The notes under the pieces were generated by a model. It was given only the letters and a program-made list of their open reading frames with translations. It made no database searches and was not told the DNA's origin. A DNA stretch of 64,000 nt from Paludibacter sp. (GTDB lineage Bacteria > Bacteroidota > Bacteroidia > Bacteroidales > Paludibacteraceae). The stretch covers positions 682,001 through 746,000 of the forward strand of contig JAFLKK010000004.1 in the NCBI GenBank assembly GCA_019163375.1. The letters are read 5' to 3'. Both the position numbers and the translations under genes were made by a program. This document shows positions 53,372 to 60,858 of this stretch, one piece after another (the first letter of the stretch is position 1; every line of letters starts with the position of its first letter).

Positions 53372-53706
53372 CCTAACCGAACGGCCGCTACAAGCGGCCT
53401 GTCGGTTTAGCACACAGGTTAAGTGCACAAATACTACCTATTCTCTTCTTTGAGGGTGTCCAATAAGTGTTTTTTTGAACGCAAATTACGCAAATAGCAC
53501 AAATTTTCGCAAATCTCATTTTTATAAATACAAATATATCAGCAATTTATATTTTGTGTCGATTTGCGGTTTTTGCGTAATCCGTCAGTGGACGGACAAG
53601 TTTTGCGTTCTTTTTTCTTTTTAGACCCCCTCTTTAGTTTTTCCAACCCCACCGAACTGCAGCTGTTGTTATAAGCACACGGAATGCACAGAATAAACGG
53701 ATTTTC
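53372..53706. repeat. Duplicated block, copy B
   Basis: A direct duplicate of 52913-53226, with a few substitutions and a 21-bp insertion inside its MITE-like element. Some symmetric positions of the palindromes have decayed (CGGCCTGTCGG instead of CGGCCGTTCGG). Confidence 0.85.
53452..53632. mobile_element. MITE-like element, copy B (181 bp) with a 21-bp hairpin insertion
   Basis: Same ends and arms as copy A (GAGGGTGTC ... GACCCCCTC). The right inner arm is interrupted after GCGTAAT by CCGTCAGTGGACGG plus seven bases, which is a small hairpin (TCCGTC, AGTG, GACGGA). The insertion length explains the 160 versus 181 bp difference exactly. Confidence 0.65.
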
Positions 53707-53707
53707 G

Positions 53708-53742
53708 CACTCATCCGATGACTTCAAGTCATCGGATGAGTG
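53708..53742. repeat. Perfect 35-bp palindrome
   Basis: CACTCATCCGATGACTT, one central C, AAGTCATCGGATGAGTG: 17-bp arms with no mismatch. It carries the same GACTTCAAGTC centre as the dispersed family but different arms. Confidence 0.85.
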
Positions 53743-54352
53743 TGCATAAGTGTGCGTTTATCCGTTAAATATTCACTCTTTTGCCCCTCTCTTAAAAGAT
53801 TTTTATGTAGTACTTTTATACCATGCTGCCGTTACGCCAATTCAATACATTACCCACCCCTCACTTCTCGTTTTTCTCAGTGTTTTTAAGTAAATAAGAG
53901 TCTTTCCCACCGAAAAGAATACTCGAAAACGGACACATCACTCCACTTAAGCAGTCGTTTTTTCACTTTCTTTTTCACCTTTTATGTAGTCTTTTTGTAG
54001 CTATATGTTAACTTGAAATTATCTTCAATCATTTGACTGTAAGTAAAGTGAAATTATTTTATATAAATTTGTTTCGTAGCTTTTATAGCTGAAAGACCTG
54101 TATTACTCCGTGATGGAGGGTTATTTCTTTCTTGATTTCTCCACTAGCTATACTTATACAGTCATTTGCACGATAGTGGTGCGTGTAATAAACCGCTTTT
54201 TATTCTTAGCAGGAGAAAACGAACGAAATCAGGTCTTTCTTTTTACAAGTGCAACAAACAAGCGCTCTTTGTTTATTGAAAAAAATATTCAGAATAAAAT
54301 AATGCGAAAAAAGTAGGTAGAAAAATTTAAAAAGAGATAGGAAACAGACTAT
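53743..54352. other. 610-bp gene-poor AT-rich stretch
   Basis: Little is visible except a TAAATTTG box (54064-54071), an inverted-repeat arm GCTGAAAGACCTGTATTAC (54088) and a 67-codon frame from ATG 54113 (MEGYFFLDFSTSYTYTVICT...). That frame has no match I recognise and low support. The sequence TTTTTATGTAG/TTTTATGTAGT recurs near 53800 and 53980. Confidence 0.4.
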
Positions 54353-54607
54353 TTCCATATTACAATAACTCATTTCCAACCGTAAATAAAATTTAAAACG
54401 GCTGAAATTTTTTTTCCAAGTTACAATGATTCATTTCCAACTGAAAAATTTTATTTCCAATTGTAAATAGCTTATTGTAAACAACTAATTAATTTCTCCA
54501 ACAGTAAATAACTCACTTTCATGTGTAAATGATTCACTTTTATATTACAATATTCTATTGTTAGTTATAAATAAGCCATTAGAATATAGAAATACAGGTC
54601 TTTTTAG
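54088..54607. repeat. ~520-bp segment bounded by inverted repeats
   Basis: The left arm GCTGAAAGACCTGTATTAC (54088) is mirrored by the right arm GAAATACAGGTCTTTTTAGC (54588-54607), and TTTATAGCT-type sequence extends the similarity outward on both sides. A partial arm (ATCAGGTCTTTCTTTTTA) lies at ~54229. Inside are a short open frame and the second 21-bp array. Confidence 0.5.
54353..54579. repeat. Second 21-bp tandem repeat array, ~11 degenerate units
   Basis: Units of mostly 21 bp (some 19-20) follow the pattern TTCCAANTGTAAATANCTCA plus T. Clear units start at 54353 (TTCCATATTACAATAACTCA), 54414, 54455 (TTCCAATTGTAAATAGCTTA), 54496, 54517, 54538 and 54559. It is AT-rich and noncoding. The TTCCAATTG core also appears in many units of the 23-kb array, which has the same period. 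Confidence 0.7.
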
Positions 54608-54701
54608 CACTCAATTTTAGCTTTTTATAGCTTTATAAGCATTATTGTTTGAAAATAAATATCTATCTGTCAAACACTTGAATCAATTAAAATGAAAAAT
54701 T

Positions 54702-55328
54702 ATGGGAATAGTTAAAGTAAAGATAGACTTTTCGTCTAAAAACTATAGCGACTCAGAACTTAGTGTACATAGCACTAATGTTTTGAATAATATGGAAGGA
54801 AATGCAAACTTCGCTAATCCAACCCCTTCTATTCAAGAGATAAGGGAAACCATTGCGGGCTACAATGCTTCTTTGGTAAAGGCGGAAAAGGGAAGTGCCG
54901 ACGACAGGATAATTAAGAACAACTGGCGAGCCAAGTTGGAAAGCCAAATGAGAGAATTAAGCCTGTATGTACAAATAATCAGCAAGGGTGATAATGTTAT
55001 CATTAGCAGCAGCGGGTTAAGCGTAAATAAGAAACCGGGTGCGGTAGGTCCATTGCCAAAACCGGATAAAGTAATGATTAAAATGGGCGATAACGCCGGT
55101 AGCGTATGGATAAGCTGTAGTGCTATCCCAGCTGCGAGTTTTTATGAATTCAAATATGCCGAAATTACAGCCGATGGCACGCTGAACTGGGTTCATAAAA
55201 CATCTACCAAACACAAAGTACTGATAGAAGGACTCACCAGTGGCAAGCAATACGCGTTTCGTATAGCAGCTGCAGCTTCCGATCCTTCGCGCGTATGGAG
55301 TGATCAGATTACCACTTTTGTAATTTGA
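54702..55328 (+). CDS. Fibronectin type III domain protein
   Basis: This 208-residue protein has a helical N-terminal part (~1-105, SIQEIRETIAGYNASLVKAE) and a C-terminal fibronectin type III domain (~115-208: PDKVMIKMGDNAGSVWISCS, ASFYEFKYAEI, EGLTSGKQYAFRIAAAASDP). No signal peptide is obvious, so location is uncertain. Similar small FN3 proteins occur across Bacteroidota without known function. The first real gene after ~1.8 kb of repeats, it has a good terminator behind it. Confidence 0.75.
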   Translation: MGIVKVKIDFSSKNYSDSELSVHSTNVLNNMEGNANFANPTPSIQEIRETIAGYNASLVKAEKGSADDRIIKNNWRAKLESQMRELSLYVQIISKGDNVIISSSGLSVNKKPGAVGPLPKPDKVMIKMGDNAGSVWISCSAIPAASFYEFKYAEITADGTLNWVHKTSTKHKVLIEGLTSGKQYAFRIAAAASDPSRVWSDQITTFVI

Positions 55329-55375
55329 TTTTACAGAGAGAATAATTACCCGACAGATAGATATTTATAACCCGA

Positions 55376-55410
55376 AACCGCCTCAACTGCAAAGTAGAGG
55401 CGGTTTTTTT
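55376..55410 (+). terminator. Terminator after the FN3 gene
   Basis: AACCGCCTC pairs perfectly with GAGGCGGTT around a 12-nt loop and runs into TTTTTT. Confidence 0.9.
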
Positions 55411-55471
55411 ATGCCCCAACCCTGCACGAATAAAGAATGTTTTAATTTCTTTAAAAATAACCTTAATTATT

Positions 55472-55503
55472 TTTGGTGGCGTTAAAAAGAGTTCGTATTT
55501 TTG
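55472..55503 (+). promoter_or_regulatory. Promoter for the PARIS-like operon
   Basis: TTTG (55472-55475), 20 bp, TATTTTTG (55496-55503): an excellent Bacteroidota -33/-7 match. The leader to the ATPase gene would be ~155 nt. A second TATTTTTG lies at 55468-55475. Confidence 0.7.
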
Positions 55504-55665
55504 GTGTGTGAAAACGAGAAAGGGCGATAATAATCGGCTATAAATGCGATATATATATCAAGTTAACTAGGATATCCAGCTAAAACAAGGAATAAAGTGA
55601 GTAGACTGGGTATATATGGGTGTTAAGCGTAAGTAAAAAAAAGAAATAAATATAAAAACAAACAT

Positions 55666-57099
55666 ATGAATATCGAAAACTTTAAAGTCTACGGACTTCA
55701 CGGAAAATTAAATTACGATATAAGATTTGAAAATAATTCTCTAATTCTTGTGGCCGAAAATGGCTCTGGTAAAACAACTTTGGTCAATATGTTTTATTAT
55801 TTTCTATCCAGACAATGGAGAAAATTAAATGAATATCAATTCGAGAAAATAACAATTCGAATTAATTCAAAAGACTTTTCATTTGACAAGAAAAATTTCA
55901 AAGAGATATTATTGAGAGATTCAAAAATGTCCAAAAGGTTTCCATCCCGTTATTCTAGAATTGCGGAGGAAATTATAAGCAAATATAATATTATTGAATT
56001 AAGAAGAAATCCTGAAGTTATGGAGAGAATTGCAAATCAGTATGATGTGCCATTAGGTCTAATTAATGAAATAATAATGATGTATAGAGATGAGGAACAT
56101 AGGATAGAAAAAGACAATCGAGTTCAACAACTAGAAGAATTACTTAATCTCGAATTCAAGAATACTCAAATTGTATACTTACCTACATATCGTAGGATTG
56201 AAAAGGACTTAAAAAACATATTTCCACACTTAGAGGAAAGTATGAAAGAATATGAATATAAAAAACGCAGAAGATCCTTAATCGCTGAAAGTCCTGACTA
56301 TGTTGAATTGGTTGAATTTGGAATGGATGATGTAAAGGAAAGAGTAGAGAGAAGATGCTCGGAACTGAAAGGATACTTTTACAATAATTTAAGTGGTAAA
56401 ATAACGGGGTCATATCTCGAAGATATATTAAATAAACGATATAAATCCTTTGATTCTGAAAAAATACAAAGTTTCAATGATGATGCTTTGATGTACTTAT
56501 TGAAAAGATTAGATGATAGTATAATCAGTACAGAAGGTAAGAACGAACTAAAGAAATTTGTTGAGAAAGTAAGGGAGGAGGGAGCAATTGGAGATGAAGA
56601 CAAAATAAATGCATATTTTGTTTGGAAACTTTTTCAGATTTACGAAGAACAACAAAATGCAGAATTAGATATAAATCGATTTGTCAACATATGCAATGAT
56701 TACATAAAAGAAGGGAAACATTTTCACTATGACAACGATACATTTAAAGTTGATATTTTTTTAGATGACGAATTAAAACAAACTATTATACCAGTTGAAA
56801 AAGACATCTTAGAAAAATTAAAAGAAGAAAAAGCCATGATTGAATATAAAGATTTATCATCTGGTGAAAAACAAATAGTTTCATTATTCAGTCACTTGAT
56901 TTTGAGCAAAAAAGATTATTTCATTATTATCGATGAACCCGAACTTTCTCTCTCTGTTCCGTGGCAAGAGAGACTGCTTCCAGATATTATAAATTCAGGT
57001 GGCTGTCAAGGAATTTTGGCTGTAACACATTCTCCTTTTATTTTTAAAAATGATATGAAACAGTATTCACATTCTCTAGAAGAATTTTTAATCAAATAA
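55666..57099 (+). CDS. AAA/ABC-type ATPase, AriA-like (PARIS defence)
   Basis: This 477-residue cytosolic ATPase begins MNIENFKVYGLHGKLNYDI. It holds a Walker A (VAENGSGKTTLVNMF, Lys 36), a long charged helical insertion (~110-330), an ABC-signature-like DLSSGEKQIVSLFSHLIL (~400), a Walker B (YFIIIDEPELSLSVPWQERL) and an H-loop (AVTHSPFIF). This is the RecF/OLD-like AAA_15/AAA_21 type. It is followed 3 bp later by a DUF4435 gene, the pairing that defines PARIS, in which the ATPase AriA senses phage anti-restriction proteins and releases the toxic TOPRIM partner AriB. Length matches AriA. The sequence is AT-rich compared with the PUL, consistent with transfer. Confidence 0.8.
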   Translation: MNIENFKVYGLHGKLNYDIRFENNSLILVAENGSGKTTLVNMFYYFLSRQWRKLNEYQFEKITIRINSKDFSFDKKNFKEILLRDSKMSKRFPSRYSRIAEEIISKYNIIELRRNPEVMERIANQYDVPLGLINEIIMMYRDEEHRIEKDNRVQQLEELLNLEFKNTQIVYLPTYRRIEKDLKNIFPHLEESMKEYEYKKRRRSLIAESPDYVELVEFGMDDVKERVERRCSELKGYFYNNLSGKITGSYLEDILNKRYKSFDSEKIQSFNDDALMYLLKRLDDSIISTEGKNELKKFVEKVREEGAIGDEDKINAYFVWKLFQIYEEQQNAELDINRFVNICNDYIKEGKHFHYDNDTFKVDIFLDDELKQTIIPVEKDILEKLKEEKAMIEYKDLSSGEKQIVSLFSHLILSKKDYFIIIDEPELSLSVPWQERLLPDIINSGGCQGILAVTHSPFIFKNDMKQYSHSLEEFLIK

Positions 57100-57102
57100 A
57101 GT

Positions 57103-58077
57103 ATGGCTTTTATTGACGTACTAGAAAAAGCTGGAGATTCATTTGAAGCTTCGTATATCAAATTTCTTCATCAATACAAGTTTAGAGATAAAACTCTTCA
57201 TTTCTTTTTTGAAGGACTTGATGACCAATCATTTTATGCAAATTATCTTGAAAGTACATTTCCAGATAATTATGAATTTAACTATTATGTTTGTAATGGA
57301 AAAGATAATGTATATAGTAATTACAAAAATATTAATTGGACAGTATACAATAAAAATAGAGTACTTTTTTTTACAGACAAAGACCTGGACGATATCATTG
57401 GTGTAACCAATGTCAAAGACGAGAACATATTTGAAACTCAATATTATTCAATAGAAAATTATTTGGTTACAGCAGAAGTATATGGTAGATTTTTAAGAGA
57501 AATTTGCTATATTACAGAAAGTGAAGTTATAAGTAAATTAAAAACTGAATTTATAAATCAATTAAGTTCTTATAGTGAAAAGATGACAAGTATTTCTGCT
57601 TGGGTAGTTTATTGCAGAAAAAATAACTTACCTGTAAATTTAAGTGATATTGATATTTCCAAAATATTTTCAATTTCAAAAGATTTCAAGATTAAAAGAG
57701 ATATTTCAAGTGGACACAATACACCATTTGAGTATATATGCTCAGTAACAAAGACGAATTATTATGATTTGAAAGAGATTAAAGAGATTTCAACAGCTTT
57801 ACAAGGGATTATACCTGCAAAAAATTTCATAAGAGGGAAATATGAATTGTGGTTTCTATACGCATTCTGCAAAAATACGATTGAAAACACAATTCCTTCT
57901 CTAAATGAAGAAATAAAGAAACATAATTCAACTAATCGAATAAAAAAGACTAAATGTAAAGTTACAATCTCATTAAAGCCAGAAAATATCATACAAATTA
58001 CTGCACCTAGAGCAAGAATCTCAAAAGATATTTCAGACTTTCTGAATCATAATTTAAATAAAATAACCAACGCCTAA
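57103..58077 (+). CDS. DUF4435 TOPRIM-like protein, AriB-like (PARIS effector)
   Basis: This 324-residue protein carries the DUF4435 pattern: LHFFFEGLDDQSFYANYLES (TOPRIM-type Glu ~38), RVLFFTDKDLDDI (acidic DxD-like cluster) and YYSIENYLVTAEVY. The rest is helical with no further known domain. In characterised PARIS, the DUF4435/TOPRIM protein is a nuclease that cleaves host tRNA and aborts infection once released by the ATPase. The tight spacing (3 bp) with the ATPase gene indicates co-regulated expression. A DUF4435 protein in another ATPase-linked defence module is the alternative reading. Confidence 0.8.
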   Translation: MAFIDVLEKAGDSFEASYIKFLHQYKFRDKTLHFFFEGLDDQSFYANYLESTFPDNYEFNYYVCNGKDNVYSNYKNINWTVYNKNRVLFFTDKDLDDIIGVTNVKDENIFETQYYSIENYLVTAEVYGRFLREICYITESEVISKLKTEFINQLSSYSEKMTSISAWVVYCRKNNLPVNLSDIDISKIFSISKDFKIKRDISSGHNTPFEYICSVTKTNYYDLKEIKEISTALQGIIPAKNFIRGKYELWFLYAFCKNTIENTIPSLNEEIKKHNSTNRIKKTKCKVTISLKPENIIQITAPRARISKDISDFLNHNLNKITNA

Positions 58078-58080
58078 CCC

Positions 58081-58205
58081 CCCGCTGGCGCGGTTCTGTG
58101 AACCGTGACAAGACAAGACAAAAGGGGAAGGGTGAATGGATTCTCCGCTTAGACTTGAACTATGCATATTGGTGTATTTTATAGACTTGGAGGAAGAAGG
58201 GACTA
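58081..58205. repeat. Divergent relative of the cassette repeats after the PARIS-like pair
   Basis: CGCTGGCGCGGTTCTGTGAA copies the start of the 59-62 kb repeats (CGCTGGCGCAAGTTTGTAAC) with its own hairpin GGTTC-TGT-GAACC. The second half (CTTAGACTTGAACTATGCAT) instead matches the element at 63.1 kb, so it looks like a hybrid of the two repeat types. Confidence 0.55.
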
Positions 58206-58241
58206 AGCAAATATTAGTATTTGTTGAATAGAATTCAATAT

Positions 58242-59198
58242 ATGAACCAAGCAAGAGACAAAAAGACAGGCGAGATTATAGATGCAGAGTCATTGAAACA
58301 TCTTTTTGAGGATGGCTTATCAGAGTATGAATGTATAGACGAGAAATGTAGAATTAAGTTATTACCATGTTCTTTTAAACCAAGTAATAAAATAAGACCA
58401 TATTTTAAATCATTAGGACTAGAAAACCATAGACAAACTTGCAAGTTTAGTGAGTATCTGAAGTTGTTAGAAAAGGCTAAAAATCGGCCTTTTACAGAAT
58501 TTGAACTTGAAGATATGCCATTTCCTACTAAATTAAAAAAAGTAAAATTAAATGATGGTAATGATACCACGTTTAAAACAAATATTATTGGAAATGAAGA
58601 ACCTGGAAAAGGAGGATTAAGAAGTAAAGCTTCTGGTGAGTTTATCGAAATATTAAACAAATCAAAAGTTGTTGCATCAATTTCCCCAATTGTTGATTTT
58701 TACATTAAGTGTCCATATAATAGACATATGGAGATTGAGATTGAGGATGTGAAGAAAATGTATATGTATTGGTTTAAAAGGATAGAAAAACCATTAGTTA
58801 CAGGTAACTATAAAGGACAGTGTATTTTTTTTGGAAGGTTGCATACTAATAAAGAAAAAATCATAGAAACAGAAGAAACCCTAGAGATTACTTTATTTGA
58901 AAGTGAAGACTGGGAAAAAAGTGACAAGGATAAGCCAGCCAAACAAATTAATCCATTTATTATCAGTATTAACAAAGCCCTAATTTCCAAGAATAAGGTA
59001 AGTAGAATTAAGAATGAAATTGATTATGCTATAGAAGAAAAAATAGAAGCCTTTAAAAGTAAGGTAGTTGATAAGAAAAAACATGCTTTTATATTCTTTC
59101 TGGGTGAAGCTCCGACAAAGAATGAACCATATAAATTTAAAGTTATAGATGGTTATCTGGTCGCCCGCTACACTCAAATTTTTCAAACAAAGCAATAG
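58242..59198 (+). CDS. Unknown protein with N-terminal Cys/His cluster
   Basis: The ATG at 58242 (in-frame TTGs lie upstream) gives a 318-residue protein that I do not recognise as a named family. Residues ~30-75 carry Cys/His positions typical of a small zinc site: YECIDEKCRIKLLPC, then PYFKSLGLENHRQTCKF. This recalls the zinc-ribbon-like N-termini of CoiA-type and some defence proteins. The rest is mixed alpha/beta (IVDFYIKCPYNRHMEIEIED, CIFFGRLHTNKEK, KKHAFIFFLGEAPTKNEPYK). No signal peptide. It follows the PARIS-like pair by ~165 bp and is the first of the repeat-separated genes. A defence role is only a guess from position. Confidence 0.6.
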   Translation: MNQARDKKTGEIIDAESLKHLFEDGLSEYECIDEKCRIKLLPCSFKPSNKIRPYFKSLGLENHRQTCKFSEYLKLLEKAKNRPFTEFELEDMPFPTKLKKVKLNDGNDTTFKTNIIGNEEPGKGGLRSKASGEFIEILNKSKVVASISPIVDFYIKCPYNRHMEIEIEDVKKMYMYWFKRIEKPLVTGNYKGQCIFFGRLHTNKEKIIETEETLEITLFESEDWEKSDKDKPAKQINPFIISINKALISKNKVSRIKNEIDYAIEEKIEAFKSKVVDKKKHAFIFFLGEAPTKNEPYKFKVIDGYLVARYTQIFQTKQ

Positions 59199-59208
59199 CC
59201 GAATTAGG

Positions 59209-59312
59209 TTGGCGCAAGTTTGTAGCTTGTGTCTTGTTTTGAAAAAACAATCTATTCTTCTTTTCTGCTCTACCGAACAACACACCGATTACAAATCGGC
59301 GCGAGCGTGTGG
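59209..59312. repeat. Cassette repeat R1
   Basis: Starts TTGGCGCAAGTTTGTAGCTT and ends ACAAATCGGCGCGAGCGTGT. The two ends pair imperfectly over ~27 bp; the loop contains two smaller hairpins (TTGTTTT/AAAACAA and TGCTC/GAACA-type). It begins 11 bp after a stop codon. Confidence 0.8.
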
Positions 59313-59474
59313 TAATATGCATTCAATAAAGGACAGGTCACGACTTATCTCAGCTGTAGTGTGATTTTTATGAAAGAATTTGTGATTATGATTTCAGCTG
59401 ATTAAAAAATATTTAAAGTTTATTTGACTTGCAGATGGAAGTAACAACATTGTATTCACTTTAAAAAAAACAAT

Positions 59475-59996
59475 ATGTCAAGGAAATTATTGTTGACGTT
59501 GTCATTATTTCTGATAACTATCAGCACCCTATTCGGGCAATCTAAATTTCAAAATGACTTGTACGGTTTTGGAGGGCAAGTGCCGGACGACTGGCACGTA
59601 TATGGTGAACTTAAAGATGACCTTACAAACAAAAGAGCAATCATTGACTGGGGATTACCTAAGGTTTATAGTGAACTCGAAAAGACATCAATTGAAAATT
59701 CCGTTTCAATAACAGCTTATAAGAGGCCAAGTTTAAAATCAATAGATGATTTGACAAAGTTTGAGTTTGGAAGAGTTGCAAATGTTCTCGTATCAAAAGA
59801 GCTAATTGATTCGACTTCTTATATTGTTTTTACAGTAAGAAATGGATTAAAATTCAAGAGCAAGCTAACATTTGTTTTCAAAAATGAAGTTGGGTATGTA
59901 TTGAACTTCACAGCAACTCCCGGGACATATGATATTAATCTTTCAAAGTTTGACAATTTCGTTAGGAGCTTACAAATCTTTAAACCAAAAGATTAG
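59475..59996 (+). CDS. Secreted protein of unknown function (PsbP/DUF1795-like shape)
   Basis: This 173-residue protein has a signal peptide (MSRKLLLTLSLFLITISTLFGQ). The mature part begins FQNDLYGFGGQVPDDWHVYG and ends YDINLSKFDNFVRSLQIF, similar in outline to PsbP/DUF1795-type proteins, which have an N-terminal folded PxxW strand and a C-terminal FxxIvxSlki helix. That comparison is by pattern only. It is alone between repeats R1 and R2. Confidence 0.65.
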   Translation: MSRKLLLTLSLFLITISTLFGQSKFQNDLYGFGGQVPDDWHVYGELKDDLTNKRAIIDWGLPKVYSELEKTSIENSVSITAYKRPSLKSIDDLTKFEFGRVANVLVSKELIDSTSYIVFTVRNGLKFKSKLTFVFKNEVGYVLNFTATPGTYDINLSKFDNFVRSLQIFKPKD

Positions 59997-60008
59997 TAAC
60001 TAGTCTAG

Positions 60009-60111
60009 GTCGGCGCAAGTTTATAACTTGTGTCTTGTTTTGAAAAAATAATCTCTTCTTCTTTTTGCTCTAAGAGCAATACACCGAGTATGAATCGGCG
60101 CGAGCGCGGGG
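60009..60111. repeat. Cassette repeat R2
   Basis: Starts TCGGCGCAAGTTTATAACTT and ends GAATCGGCGCGAGCGCGGGG. It is the most diverged of the five at its right arm. It begins 13 bp after a stop codon. Confidence 0.8.
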
Positions 60112-60136
60112 AGAATAATCATAAAAAAATAAAAGT

Positions 60137-60718
60137 ATGAAAAAAACAATGACAATCATTCTCGCAGCACTGTTGCTTTCAGGCTGCGGAGCATTACAAA
60201 ATTCGGTTCATGTCGAAAACGATCTCGTAATGAAAACAAGAAGGGTTTTGTATGAAACCAGTTTTTATGCAAATCAACGTTACGAACCCTATTATACTCA
60301 AAACATTACGATAGTAAAAGAAACGAATAATGACAATAAAACGACCTACTCTATTTATGACGTCATCTCTCTTCCTTCCGAGAGTTTTGAAATTGACGAA
60401 AATAAACTCTATTTAATCATTGATGAGGAGATTATTCCTTTCCCAACCGTTTTCAAAAGAGAATATAATAGTCGTAATATAAGTGAGAAAAAAGAAGATG
60501 TAATGAAATCCGATTCTACAAAAATATCCGTAGTTACGGGTTATGATGTTGTCAATAAAAAAAATATTCAAATGACTCATATTCTCTCTGAAGATATTAT
60601 TAGTAAAATCAGTAAGGCGAGTACCGTATATTTAAGATACTATCTGGGAGCGAGCTATATCAATACTGAAATTAAAGGTGGAAAACTGGAAAATGTAAAA
60701 AAACTGATAAGTGAGTAA
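60137..60718 (+). CDS. Lipoprotein of unknown function
   Basis: This 193-residue protein has a lipoprotein signal (MTIILAALLLSGCGALQN, Cys ~17). The mature region is rich in beta strands (YEPYYTQNITIVKETNNDNK, YSIYDVISLPSESFEIDENK, YLRYYLGASYINTEI). I know no named family. It would sit in the periplasm or outer membrane. It is alone between repeats R2 and R3, with its start only 25 bp after R2. Confidence 0.65.
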   Translation: MKKTMTIILAALLLSGCGALQNSVHVENDLVMKTRRVLYETSFYANQRYEPYYTQNITIVKETNNDNKTTYSIYDVISLPSESFEIDENKLYLIIDEEIIPFPTVFKREYNSRNISEKKEDVMKSDSTKISVVTGYDVVNKKNIQMTHILSEDIISKISKASTVYLRYYLGASYINTEIKGGKLENVKKLISE

Positions 60719-60725
60719 ATATCGT

Positions 60726-60832
60726 ACGCTGGTGCAAGTTTGTAACTTGTGTCTTGTTTTGAAAAAACAATCAATTCTTCTTTTTTGCTCTAACGAGCAA
60801 CACACCGATTACAAATCGGCGCGAGCGTGGGG
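60726..60832. repeat. Cassette repeat R3
   Basis: Starts ACGCTGGTGCAAGTTTGTAA and ends AAATCGGCGCGAGCGTGGGG. The arms ACGCT / AGCGT close the stem. It begins 7 bp after a stop codon. Confidence 0.85.
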
Positions 60833-60858
60833 CACATTATTAAAAAACAAAGCAGGAC

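Noticed and set aside
53539-53727. 62-residue minus-strand gene across duplicate block B
   Set aside because: It lies across the MITE-like element and is not open in copy A.
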